Shown here: positions 4,850 to 11,044 of the stretch, piece after piece
Numbering within the stretch: position 1 is the stretch's first letter
How the letters are laid out: each line of letters begins with the position of its first letter
Assembly (NCBI GenBank): GCA_905181745.1
Contig: CAJIYV010000002.1
Location: 1-11,044 of the forward strand
Length of the DNA: 11,044 bases
Source: an uncultured Actinomycetes bacterium
GTDB taxonomy: Bacteria > Actinomycetota > Actinomycetes > S36-B12
Reading direction: 5' to 3'
Position numbers and translations under genes: made by a program
Notes under the pieces: generated by a model
Told to the model about the DNA's origin: nothing
The model's database searches: none
The model's input: only the letters and a program-made list of their open reading frames with translations

Positions 4850-5619
4850 TGAACAAAATATTGCACGGATTTCTGGCAATGACTTTTGTAGTTGGATTAG
4901 GTGCATTCTTCCCTAGTGCATCTGGGGCCGCTCCAAAACCAAGTGGCACTCTGACGGTTTCAGCGGCGGCGTCACTGACTGATGTTTTCCCGGTGATAGC
5001 CGACGCTTTTGAGAAACGGTACCCCGATACCGAAATAAAACTCAACTTCGCGGGTAGCTCGACGCTCATGAATCAAGTAAATGCTGGTGCTCCGGTCGAC
5101 GTGATCGCGACCGCGTCCAAGTCGATAATGCAAATTGGCATTGATTCAGAATTGGTTACGAGACCGCTTCGCTTTACCAAGAATTTTTTGACTATCGCAG
5201 TGCCCCTAGGAAATCCAGCCAACATCTCAAAGATATCCGATTTACAACGGGACGGATTGCTTCTTGGAGTGTGTGACACAGCAGTCCCGTGTGGGAGCGC
5301 GGCAGTGGAGCTCTTTACCAAAAATACACTCGATGTTACTGCTGTCACGCGTGAACTAGATGTCCGATCCGTTCTGGCTAAAGTAATTTCCGGTGACCTT
5401 GACGCTGGGATTGTGTACGTCACCGACGTCAAGTCAGCCGAGAACAGGGTTGAGTTCGTCCAGATTCCTTTTCGCGATAATGTCGTAGCCACCTACCATA
5501 TTTCTATGGTCGCTGACACCAGAGAACAACAGTTGGCGCAAAGATTTGTTAATTTTGTTCGCTTTAGCACCACCTCGCAAGGAATCATGCGTGCATATGG
5601 TTTCGCTAAGCCCTGGTAG
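4849..5619 (+). CDS. modA: Molybdate ABC transporter substrate-binding protein
   Basis: A 256-residue extracytoplasmic protein that captures molybdate (or tungstate) for ModB/ModC. An N-terminal signal peptide is visible: a lysine, a hydrophobic stretch (FLAMTFVVGLGAF) and a probable SASGA cleavage site near residue 26. The mature part has the ModA pattern: LTVSAAASLTDVFPVIADAFEK (ligand Ser near 42), NFAGSSTLMNQVNAGAPVDVIATAS (Ser70-71), and DAGIVYVTDVKS with the ligand tyrosine near 190. There is no lipobox cysteine, unusual for a Gram-positive binding protein, which is generally lipid-anchored; anchoring by an uncleaved signal is possible. Cys142 and Cys148 (VCDTAVPCG) are suitably placed for a disulphide near the ligand cleft. 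It overlaps the preceding gene by 1 base and modB begins 5 bases after its stop codon. Confidence 0.94.
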   Translation: MNKILHGFLAMTFVVGLGAFFPSASGAAPKPSGTLTVSAAASLTDVFPVIADAFEKRYPDTEIKLNFAGSSTLMNQVNAGAPVDVIATASKSIMQIGIDSELVTRPLRFTKNFLTIAVPLGNPANISKISDLQRDGLLLGVCDTAVPCGSAAVELFTKNTLDVTAVTRELDVRSVLAKVISGDLDAGIVYVTDVKSAENRVEFVQIPFRDNVVATYHISMVADTREQQLAQRFVNFVRFSTTSQGIMRAYGFAKPW

Positions 5620-5624
5620 TTGAA

Positions 5625-6416
5625 GTGAGGAATCAACGCACCCCCCTGTTCCTCTTGATGCCCGGTTTAGTCGCATTACTGTTCTTGGTAATCCCACTCA
5701 TTGCGTTGATCGTCCAGACTCCATGGGAAGCATTTCCTAAAATTATTTCTTCTCCGGAGGCTCTAGAAGCATTGAGGCTCTCACTCGTAACTTCACTGGT
5801 CGCGACCGCACTTGCTGCACTTTTCGGGATACCGATGGCTTGGCTATTGGCTCGCGAAGTTCTGCCATTTACTGGGTTGTTGCGGGCCTTGGTGATTGTT
5901 CCCCTGTTGTTGCCCCCCGTTGTCTCCGGTGTTGCACTGCTAGAAGCGCTTGGCCGACGCGGACTGGTTGGCGGGTTCCTTTATGACACCTTTGGAATTA
6001 CCTTTCCATTTACGACTGTGGGAGTTGTGATAGCGACGACTTTCGTGGCGATGCCTTTTTTGGTAATCACGATGGAAGGTGGTTTCCGTTCTTTACACCA
6101 ACGCTATGAGGATGCCGCAGCAACATTAGGCGCCGGCTCTCGGCGAGTTTTTTTGCGAATTACCATGCCTATGGTTGCGCCTGCCGCAATTGCCGGACTC
6201 GTTCTGTGCTGGGCCCGAGCTCTGGGTGAATTTGGCGCCACAATTACATTTGCCGGGAATTTTCCGGGTGTTACTCAAACTATGCCACTGGCCGTGTACA
6301 CCGCACTTGAGTCTGATCGCTCAGTAGCCATCGCGCTCTCCATGGTGCTACTTGTTGTCAGCGTTGGCGTACTGGTAGCCCTGCGAGGTAAGTATCTACA
6401 GACGAGAGCCTCATGA
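5625..6416 (+). CDS. modB: Molybdate ABC transporter permease
   Basis: A 263-residue membrane permease that forms the translocation channel with ModA outside and ModC inside. Hydrophobic segments begin at LFLLMPGLVALLFLVIPLIALIV (8-30), and further helices lie near 51-75, 86-107, 130-150, 185-205 and 235-254. The EAA coupling loop is clear: YEDAAATLGAGSRRVFLRITMPMVAPAAIAG (161-191), followed by WARALGEFGATITFAGN, which is characteristic of ModB/CysT-type permeases. The start is GTG 5625, 5 bases after the modA stop codon; the Shine-Dalgarno sequence is weak, so coupling to modA is likely. The stop codon overlaps the modC start by 4 bases. Sulfate permease is the alternative, but modA and the flanking Mop domains settle it. 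Confidence 0.95.
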   Translation: MRNQRTPLFLLMPGLVALLFLVIPLIALIVQTPWEAFPKIISSPEALEALRLSLVTSLVATALAALFGIPMAWLLAREVLPFTGLLRALVIVPLLLPPVVSGVALLEALGRRGLVGGFLYDTFGITFPFTTVGVVIATTFVAMPFLVITMEGGFRSLHQRYEDAAATLGAGSRRVFLRITMPMVAPAAIAGLVLCWARALGEFGATITFAGNFPGVTQTMPLAVYTALESDRSVAIALSMVLLVVSVGVLVALRGKYLQTRAS

Positions 6417-7465
6417 AAATCACTGCAAACTTTTCTACTATTCGGAGTGATTTCAGACTTAAAATTGACACGATCTTTTCGGCAGGGACGGTTACCGCTG
6501 TTCTTGGACCGAATGGATCCGGTAAGTCGACAGTACTTCGTGTTCTCGCCGGGTTACAAGGTATTGACTCGGGTGAAATTGTGTTTGGTGATCAAGTCGT
6601 CAACAAAACTCCTTCAGTTCACGTAGCGCCACAAGAGCGATCCGTGGGTGTGGTTTTCCAAGATTACGCACTATTTCCCCACCTCAGCGTGATGGAAAAT
6701 ATTGCTTTTGGCCCTCGGTCTCTGGGCTTATCGAAGAAGGTCTCCCAAGCGCGAGCGCAATCGCAGTTGAAGTCTTTGGGGATCACTGAATTGGGGCACC
6801 GAAAGCCAAATCAAATTTCGGGCGGTCAAGCCCAGCGGGTGGCTTTGGCTCGAGCATTGGCTACCGAACCCAGTGTTCTATTGCTTGATGAACCACTTGC
6901 AGCACTCGATGCCCAAACAAAGGAAAGCGTGCGAACCGAACTGGAAAAGCAGATTGACGGATTTGATGGATGCGTAATTTTCGTCACACATGATCCACTC
7001 GATGCGATGTTGCTGGCTGACCGGGTTGTTGTTTTAGAAGACGGAACCATTACCCAGGAAGGAACTCCCAGTGAACTGGCGGCGAGGCCCGAAACTGATT
7101 ACGTAGCTACTTTGATGGGTGTGAATCTGATTCGGGGGGTTGCGAATCAGGGCGTATTGCAAGTGGAAGGCGGGGGAGTACTGAGCGTGCCGCAGGTGGA
7201 TCTGCGTGGAGAAGCCCTTGCCGTCCTCAGGCCCGAATCCGTTACCCTTCACTTGTTGAGGCCCGAAGGCAGTGCCCGGAACGTGTGGCAAGGAAGTGTT
7301 CGCGCACTCACACCAATGCATGACCGAATCCGGGTCAGTATTGATGCTTCCCCTCCGGTCATAGCCACAATCACTCACTCGGCATTGGCAGATTTAAAGC
7401 TCAGCGTGGGAACACCCATTTGGGTCAGCGCAAAGACATTGACGATTGAGGCTTTCGCGAAGTAG
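6413..7465 (+). CDS. modC: Molybdate ABC transporter ATP-binding protein with C-terminal TOBE/Mop-like region
   Basis: A 350-residue ATPase that drives molybdate import. All nucleotide-binding motifs are intact: Walker A GPNGSGKST (32-40), Q-loop FQDYALFPH (82-90), signature ISGGQAQR (135-142), Walker B LLLDEP (156-161), D-loop and the switch histidine in VTHD (191-194). Residues 260-350 (ALAVLRPESVTLHLL, then GSVRALTPMHDRIRVSID and GTPIWVSAKTLTIEAF) are a regulatory TOBE-type domain, which in ModC proteins can bind molybdate and inhibit transport when the cell is replete. The ATG overlaps the modB stop codon (ATGA). It is the last gene of the operon; the next gene is convergent, with 28 bases between and no obvious terminator. 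Confidence 0.96.
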   Translation: MKITANFSTIRSDFRLKIDTIFSAGTVTAVLGPNGSGKSTVLRVLAGLQGIDSGEIVFGDQVVNKTPSVHVAPQERSVGVVFQDYALFPHLSVMENIAFGPRSLGLSKKVSQARAQSQLKSLGITELGHRKPNQISGGQAQRVALARALATEPSVLLLDEPLAALDAQTKESVRTELEKQIDGFDGCVIFVTHDPLDAMLLADRVVVLEDGTITQEGTPSELAARPETDYVATLMGVNLIRGVANQGVLQVEGGGVLSVPQVDLRGEALAVLRPESVTLHLLRPEGSARNVWQGSVRALTPMHDRIRVSIDASPPVIATITHSALADLKLSVGTPIWVSAKTLTIEAFAK

Positions 7466-7493
7466 GAGCCGGGAGAGATTTGGTGTAGTGAAG

Positions 7494-8291
7494 TCACTCA
7501 CCGCTGAAATTTCCGTCACGCCTTTCTAGGAAACTCTGGACCCCTTCAGCGGCATCCTTGCTGGCCAAAATTCCAGGAAGGGTTTTGCGCAGGTGTTCTA
7601 TTGCCGCTTCCTCGCCCTGTTCACGAGAAACTTTGGCATTTGCGAGCGTGGCATACACACCGAGGGGTGCTTGTGCGGCGATGACTTCTGCTAATTCAAT
7701 GGCGCGCTCAGTGTCCTGACCCACCGGGGTAATTTCCTGAATCAGCCCGATTCGTAAGGCTTCATCGGCTCCGAATTCTTCACCTGTGAGTAAAAATTTC
7801 ATGGCGTTACCCCAACCCAATTGTTGAGTGGCCCGGATCGTGGCTCCACCAAATGGCATAATCCCACGAGCAATTTCAAGTTGCCGAAAACGTACGTTTT
7901 CTGCGGCAATCACAATGTCGCTGGCGAGCGCGAGTTCGATACTCAAAGTGAATGCAATTCCGTGGAGGGCCATGACAATTGGTTTACTCACTTTCTGAGC
8001 CCAAAGTCCATAGGGGTCAATGTTGGTGGTTCCGGAAAGAGCTCCGGGACCACGTGTGGCTACTTCCGGCCCCACTTCGGCGAGGTCTAGTCCGGCGCTG
8101 AAATGGTCGCCGTGTGCATGAACAACCCCAACGCGCAGGTGGGGAGTGTCCTCGAGGCGCTGATACGCCTGGGCTAGTTGCTCAATCGCAGCCAGATTCA
8201 TAGCGTTGTACTTATCCGGGCGATTAAGACCAATGAGGAGAATGTGTCCCCGTTCTAGGACAGTGATCGGGGTTTCTGTTGTCTCGGACAT
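7494..8291 (-). CDS. Crotonase-family enoyl-CoA hydratase
   Basis: A 265-residue crotonase-fold protein, probably hydrating enoyl-CoA thioesters in fatty- or organic-acid breakdown. The oxyanion-hole segments HGDHFSAGLDLAEV (60-73) and MALHGIAFTLSIELALASDIVIA (107-129) are visible. Glu119 and Glu139 (RQLEIARGIMPFGGA) match the two catalytic glutamates of mitochondrial enoyl-CoA hydratase (144 and 164), with the same 20-residue spacing. The fold continues with GWGNAMKFLLTGEEFGADEALRIGLIQEI. Both glutamates argue for a hydratase rather than an isomerase or hydrolase, though crotonase specificity is hard to read. The ATG at 8291 has CAGGA 1 base upstream, a poor Shine-Dalgarno sequence. It is divergent from the small membrane-protein gene and convergent with modC, and may serve the acyl-CoA genes at 8610-10905. 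Confidence 0.92.
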   Translation of the reverse strand: MSETTETPITVLERGHILLIGLNRPDKYNAMNLAAIEQLAQAYQRLEDTPHLRVGVVHAHGDHFSAGLDLAEVGPEVATRGPGALSGTTNIDPYGLWAQKVSKPIVMALHGIAFTLSIELALASDIVIAAENVRFRQLEIARGIMPFGGATIRATQQLGWGNAMKFLLTGEEFGADEALRIGLIQEITPVGQDTERAIELAEVIAAQAPLGVYATLANAKVSREQGEEAAIEHLRKTLPGILASKDAAEGVQSFLERRDGNFSGE

Positions 8292-8341
8292 TCCTGAACT
8301 CTAATGGTTGGTGATAGATTTTCATCAGAGAAAAGGAGCCT

Positions 8342-8602
8342 ATGAATACTTATTCGATAGAACCAGTCGGTAAATCCTGGACAGTAACCAAGATCGTAGC
8401 GCTGATTGTCGCTATCGCATCGGGCCTTTACACGCCGCCGTGGGCAATCACCGCATTTCGTGATGTCAAACATTGGGGAGTGTTTTGGGTAAACCTACTG
8501 GCTGGCTGGACCATCATTGGTTGGATTATTGCGCTCGTAATGGCGCTGAGATCCCAAGATTATGTCGTTCTGGTGGCTAAGGATCGGCTAAATACGACAT
8601 GA
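8342..8602 (+). CDS. Small membrane protein, superinfection-immunity (Imm_superinfect) type
   Basis: An 86-residue protein with two transmembrane helices, about 17-37 (KIVALIVAIASGLYTPPWAI) and 49-69 (WVNLLAGWTIIGWIIALVMAL). The second helix matches the N..lGWt.iGWi.AL..A pattern of the family named after the phage T4 superinfection-immunity protein Imm. Most bacterial members sit in ordinary chromosomes with unknown roles, so the name does not prove phage defence. The start is well supported: AAGGAG (8333-8338) lies 3 bases before ATG 8342. It is divergent from the crotonase gene and ends 7 bases before the acyl-CoA dehydrogenase start, so the two are probably co-transcribed, though a functional link is not obvious. 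Confidence 0.82.
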   Translation: MNTYSIEPVGKSWTVTKIVALIVAIASGLYTPPWAITAFRDVKHWGVFWVNLLAGWTIIGWIIALVMALRSQDYVVLVAKDRLNTT

Positions 8603-8609
8603 TGACCCT

Positions 8610-9842
8610 ATGTATCTAGGACTGAGTGAACGCGGTAGCAAACTCCTGGATCAAGTAAATGCCTTTATGCACAACGAGGTCTTCCCGGCCGAAGAAATCT
8701 ATTGGAATCAGCGGGCCGAACTCATCGCATCTGGACAGTTGCACACGGTCCCACCCGTAGTCGAGGAGTTAAAGGTTAAAGCGCAGGCCTTGGGTCTGTG
8801 GAATCTTTTCCTTCCTGAACTGTCAGACGGGTTGGGGGCCGTCGACTACGCCTATCTGGCAGAACCCATGGGTTGGTCGATTGATATTGCTCCGGAAAGC
8901 ATGAACTGTGCTGCGCCGGATACCGGCAATATGGAGATCCTTTCAATGTTCGGTACTCCTGAGCAAAAACGCACCTGGTTGGAACCGTTAACCCAAGGAA
9001 AAATTCGTTCCTCTTTCGCTATGACCGAGCCAGACGTGGGTTCATCTGATGCGACCAACATCCAGCTTTCAATTGAGCGCGATGGAAGTGACTACGTAAT
9101 CAACGGTCGCAAGTGGTGGTCATCGGGAATCATGGATCCGCGTTGCCAAATAATGATCGTTATGGGAAAAACCGACCCGGGCGCCCCACGTCACCAGCAG
9201 CAGTCCATGGTTTTAGTCCCCGTTAAATCCCCTGGCGTGACAATTGTTCGCGATCTCAGTGTGTTCGGTTATCACGATCAACATGGGCACGGTGAAGTTG
9301 CTTTCGACAATGTTCGAATTCCTGCAACAAATTTACTCGGTGAAGAAGGAGGCGGTTTCGCAATTGCCCAGGCGCGCCTAGGCCCTGGCCGAATTCACCA
9401 TTGCATGCGTACGCTTGGAATTGCTGAGCGAGCCCTGGCCATGATGGTTGAACGTGCGGAAAAACGTGAAGTTTTTGGTGGGCCACTGATTAACCAGGGT
9501 GTAATTCAAGAGTGGATCGCCGAGTCGCGCATTGCAATTGATCAGGCAAGACTTTTGACGCTTAAAGCTGCGTGGGTAATTGAAAAATCTGGGGCAAAAA
9601 ATGCCCGGACTGAAATTGCTGCGATTAAAGTGGTGGCCCCTCGCGCTGCACTTCAAGTTATTGACCGGGCAATGCAAACATTTGGTGGTGCGGGAATTGG
9701 TCCCGACACGGTGCTGCCACGGATGTATGCCGGGGTACGAGCGCTGCGGTTCGCTGATGGCCCTGATGAAGTGCATCTACGTGATCTTGCTCGCCTTGAG
9801 GTGAAGAGACAAGACCTGGCTAATGGTGCTCTTGGTGGATAA
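8610..9842 (+). CDS. Acyl-CoA dehydrogenase, ACAD10/11-like
   Basis: A 410-residue FAD enzyme that forms a double bond in acyl-CoA thioesters. Family landmarks: the N-terminal helical region with HNEVFPAEEIYW, IRSSFAMTEPDVGSSDATNIQ (132-152, flavin and substrate contacts), VINGRKWWSSG (163-173), FGGPLINQGVIQEWIAES (289-306), MQTFGGAGI (355-363, the QxxGG FAD motif) and LRFADGPDEVHL (379-390). The last is typical of the ACAD10/ACAD11 branch, where Asp383 stands at the catalytic-base position that is glutamate in medium-chain dehydrogenases. The start ATG 8610 has no clear Shine-Dalgarno sequence but follows the previous stop codon closely. The downstream kinase gene overlaps it by 20 bases. 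In mammals both activities are fused in one protein, which supports a shared pathway. Confidence 0.93.
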   Translation: MYLGLSERGSKLLDQVNAFMHNEVFPAEEIYWNQRAELIASGQLHTVPPVVEELKVKAQALGLWNLFLPELSDGLGAVDYAYLAEPMGWSIDIAPESMNCAAPDTGNMEILSMFGTPEQKRTWLEPLTQGKIRSSFAMTEPDVGSSDATNIQLSIERDGSDYVINGRKWWSSGIMDPRCQIMIVMGKTDPGAPRHQQQSMVLVPVKSPGVTIVRDLSVFGYHDQHGHGEVAFDNVRIPATNLLGEEGGGFAIAQARLGPGRIHHCMRTLGIAERALAMMVERAEKREVFGGPLINQGVIQEWIAESRIAIDQARLLTLKAAWVIEKSGAKNARTEIAAIKVVAPRAALQVIDRAMQTFGGAGIGPDTVLPRMYAGVRALRFADGPDEVHLRDLARLEVKRQDLANGALGG

Positions 9843-10905
9843 GGCCATACCGGATCGAGGCTCAGAAGTCCGAAGTGAAGACACGCTTGACCTGGCTGCC
9901 CTACTGGAGTGGGCAACTGAGAAAGGGCTGGGACTCACCGGCCCCCTTGGCTTATTGCAGTTTCAAGGTGGCGCGAGCAATCTGACCTACTTGGTCACCG
10001 ATGCGACGGGTCTCTCCTTGGTTTTACGTAAGCCGCCACATGGCGTGAAAGCAGCAAGTGCCCACGACATGGGTCGCGAAGCGCGAGTACTCAGTGCACT
10101 TGGTCCCGTTCTTGCCCCCGCCCCCAATGTCATCGCGTACTGTGAAAGCAGCACAGTGCTGGGGGCTCCGTTCTACCTTATGGAGTACATCCCGGGCCAC
10201 ATTCTGAGCACTTCCATTCCCGAGGATTTGGCGCACAGCGATACCGACATCCGAGCGCTATGTGAATCTATGGTTGATGCTCTAGTTCAGGTTCATCAGG
10301 TGAATGTCACCGAGGTGGGACTAGCCGACCTGGATCGAGGCGAGGGGTACGTATCGCGACAGGTGTCAGGGTGGTCGAAGCGTTATCGCGATTCACGAAC
10401 CCTTGATGTACCCGATGCCGAAGAGCTAATGGCTTGGCTAGAACTCAACCAACCACCCGATGTCCCCCACACACTCATTCACGGTGATTGGCGCTTTGAC
10501 AATCTAGTCCTGAACTCATCCGGTGAGTTGATCGGAATTCTCGATTGGGAGATGTCAACGGTCGGCGATCCATGTATGGATTTGGGGGCAGCCTTGGCAT
10601 ATTGGGTACAAGCCGATGACGATCCTGACTATTTAAATGTGCGGATGCAGCCAACAGATGCGCACGGGATGCTCACGCGAGCACAAGTGGTTGAGCGGTA
10701 CGGACAATTAATGGGTGGCCAAGTGCGGCAGTCTCTGGAGCAGAATTGGCAATTTTATGAAATCTATGGACTATTTCGGCTCGCAGTAATCATTCAACAA
10801 ATCTGGGCAAGATATCAATCCGGGGCGACAACCAATCCACGATTCGCAACCTTTGGAGCAGTGGTCAACATGTTGATTGCGCGTGCGCAAACCGGCAGGA
10901 GTTAA
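9823..10905 (+). CDS. APH-type phosphotransferase, ACAD10/11 kinase-domain homologue
   Basis: A 360-residue protein-kinase-like phosphotransferase of the aminoglycoside-phosphotransferase (APH) family. Visible motifs: FQGGASNLTYLV (47-58, nucleotide loop), LVLRKPP with the ATP-binding Lys70, GREARVL with Glu86, IHGDWRFDNLVL (219-230, Brenner motif with catalytic Asp222 and Asn227), and ILDWEMSTVGDP (239-250, metal-binding Asp241). This sub-branch is the one fused to acyl-CoA dehydrogenases in ACAD10/11, and LvaA of Pseudomonas putida phosphorylates 4-hydroxyacyl-CoAs. By context the substrate is a hydroxyacyl-CoA, not an antibiotic. Start choice is uncertain: ATG 9823 lies 20 bases inside the dehydrogenase gene, with GTG at 9826 and 9835 as alternatives. 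The first 20 or so residues look unstructured, so a later start costs no motif. Confidence 0.9.
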   Translation: MVLLVDKAIPDRGSEVRSEDTLDLAALLEWATEKGLGLTGPLGLLQFQGGASNLTYLVTDATGLSLVLRKPPHGVKAASAHDMGREARVLSALGPVLAPAPNVIAYCESSTVLGAPFYLMEYIPGHILSTSIPEDLAHSDTDIRALCESMVDALVQVHQVNVTEVGLADLDRGEGYVSRQVSGWSKRYRDSRTLDVPDAEELMAWLELNQPPDVPHTLIHGDWRFDNLVLNSSGELIGILDWEMSTVGDPCMDLGAALAYWVQADDDPDYLNVRMQPTDAHGMLTRAQVVERYGQLMGGQVRQSLEQNWQFYEIYGLFRLAVIIQQIWARYQSGATTNPRFATFGAVVNMLIARAQTGRS

Positions 10906-10920
10906 CGGACCTGGATGTGC

Positions 10921-10957
10921 CCAGATCTGAGAAACTACAACAATTTCGCAGGTCTGG
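10921..10957. terminator. Stem-loop between convergent genes
   Basis: CCAGATCTG (10921-10929) pairs with CAGGTCTGG (10949-10957), 9 bp with one wobble and a 19-base loop. It lies between the kinase stop codon and the stop codon of the convergent rhodopsin-like gene. Neither strand has a U-tract, so a transcription-ending or 3'-protecting role rests on position. Confidence 0.4.
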
Positions 10958-10965
10958 ACTTCACG

Positions 10966-11044
10966 CTATGAAGCTAATGTCCCCGCGAAGATCTGCCAGG
11001 CCAGAATACTTTTGGCGATCAAGCTAAGGAAAATGTAGGCCCGC
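10966..11044 (-). CDS. Heliorhodopsin, C-terminal 25 residues, partial
   Basis: The minus-strand frame enters at the right edge and ends with TAG at 10966-10968. Its residues RAYIFLSLIAKSILAWQIF, then AGTLAS, form one hydrophobic helix with a central lysine. This closely matches the last helix of heliorhodopsin 48C12 as I recall it (YIVLSLVAKSALAWQIFSGTL), in which the lysine carries retinal as a Schiff base. Heliorhodopsins are inverted seven-helix retinal proteins with the C-terminus outside the cell and, in most members, no ion pumping; proposed roles are light sensing or regulation of partner enzymes. Only the seventh helix is visible, so completeness and function are unknown. Type-1 rhodopsins carry a different pattern around the lysine (D..aK), which favours heliorhodopsin. 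The gene is convergent with the kinase. Confidence 0.8.
   Translation of the reverse strand, partial: RAYIFLSLIAKSILAWQIFAGTLAS

Noticed and set aside
5073..5492. 139-codon minus-strand frame inside modA
   Set aside because: Serine/threonine-rich composition typical of an antisense shadow; modA motifs run through the whole region.
7466..7493. Terminator between modC and the crotonase gene
   Set aside because: The 28-base gap has no stem longer than four pairs and no U-tract.
9378..9776. 132-codon minus-strand frame
   Set aside because: Shadow of the acyl-CoA dehydrogenase gene, with no independent domain or ribosome-binding site.
9823..10905. Antibiotic-resistance aminoglycoside phosphotransferase
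   Set aside because: It has the APH fold, but the sequence type and the overlap with an ACAD10/11-like dehydrogenase point to acyl-CoA metabolism.

Overview
The window looks like chromosomal DNA of a free-living actinobacterium, most likely a planktonic freshwater lineage such as Nanopelagicales or small-genome Microbacteriaceae. The reasons are near-balanced base composition by eye, mostly tight gene packing, an actinobacterial-type ACR3/ArsC arsenic pair, a compact cold-shock protein, F420-type oxidoreductase remnants, and at the right edge what reads as the C-terminus of a heliorhodopsin, a family first described from a freshwater actinobacterial fosmid. No insertion sequence, CRISPR array, tRNA or rRNA was found.

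Layout. (1) 1-686, minus: a TIGR04076-type small protein overlapping by 4 bases the start of a luciferase-like F420-dependent oxidoreductase that runs off the left edge. (2) 900-1613, plus: a compact tryptophan 2,3-dioxygenase-family haem protein followed by an intrinsic terminator. (3) 1794-3277, minus: arsenite efflux pump acr3 and arsenate reductase arsC as a 1-base-overlapping pair; arsR is not in the window. (4) 3278-3799: about 520 bases without a credible gene, holding candidate ars operator repeats, short tandem repeats, three G6 tracts and what looks like a long structured 5' leader for the cold-shock gene. (5) 3800-4003, plus: cspA, with a very strong, probably bidirectional terminator facing a small unassigned minus-strand ORF (4051-4257). 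(6) 4457-7465, plus: a four-gene molybdate operon (HTH-Mop protein, modA, modB, modC) with a clear -35/-10 promoter, phased A-tracts and a long inverted repeat upstream. (7) 7494-8291, minus: a crotonase-family enoyl-CoA hydratase. (8) 8342-10905, plus: a two-helix membrane protein of superinfection-immunity (Imm_superinfect) type, an ACAD10/11-like acyl-CoA dehydrogenase and an APH-type kinase overlapping it by 20 bases. (9) 10966-11044, minus: 3' end of a heliorhodopsin-like gene, convergent with the kinase gene.

How the genes work together. The molybdate genes form a complete ABC importer plus a probable molybdate-sensing or -binding protein. ArsC (arsenate to arsenite) and ACR3 (arsenite export) form a minimal detoxification pair. 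The dehydrogenase and kinase match the two halves of mammalian ACAD10/ACAD11 and the LvaC/LvaA pair of levulinate catabolism, so together they may activate and dehydrate 4-hydroxyacyl-CoAs, with the nearby crotonase a plausible next enzyme. The least explained DNA is the csp leader and the mod upstream region. The most unexpected gene is the heliorhodopsin fragment.
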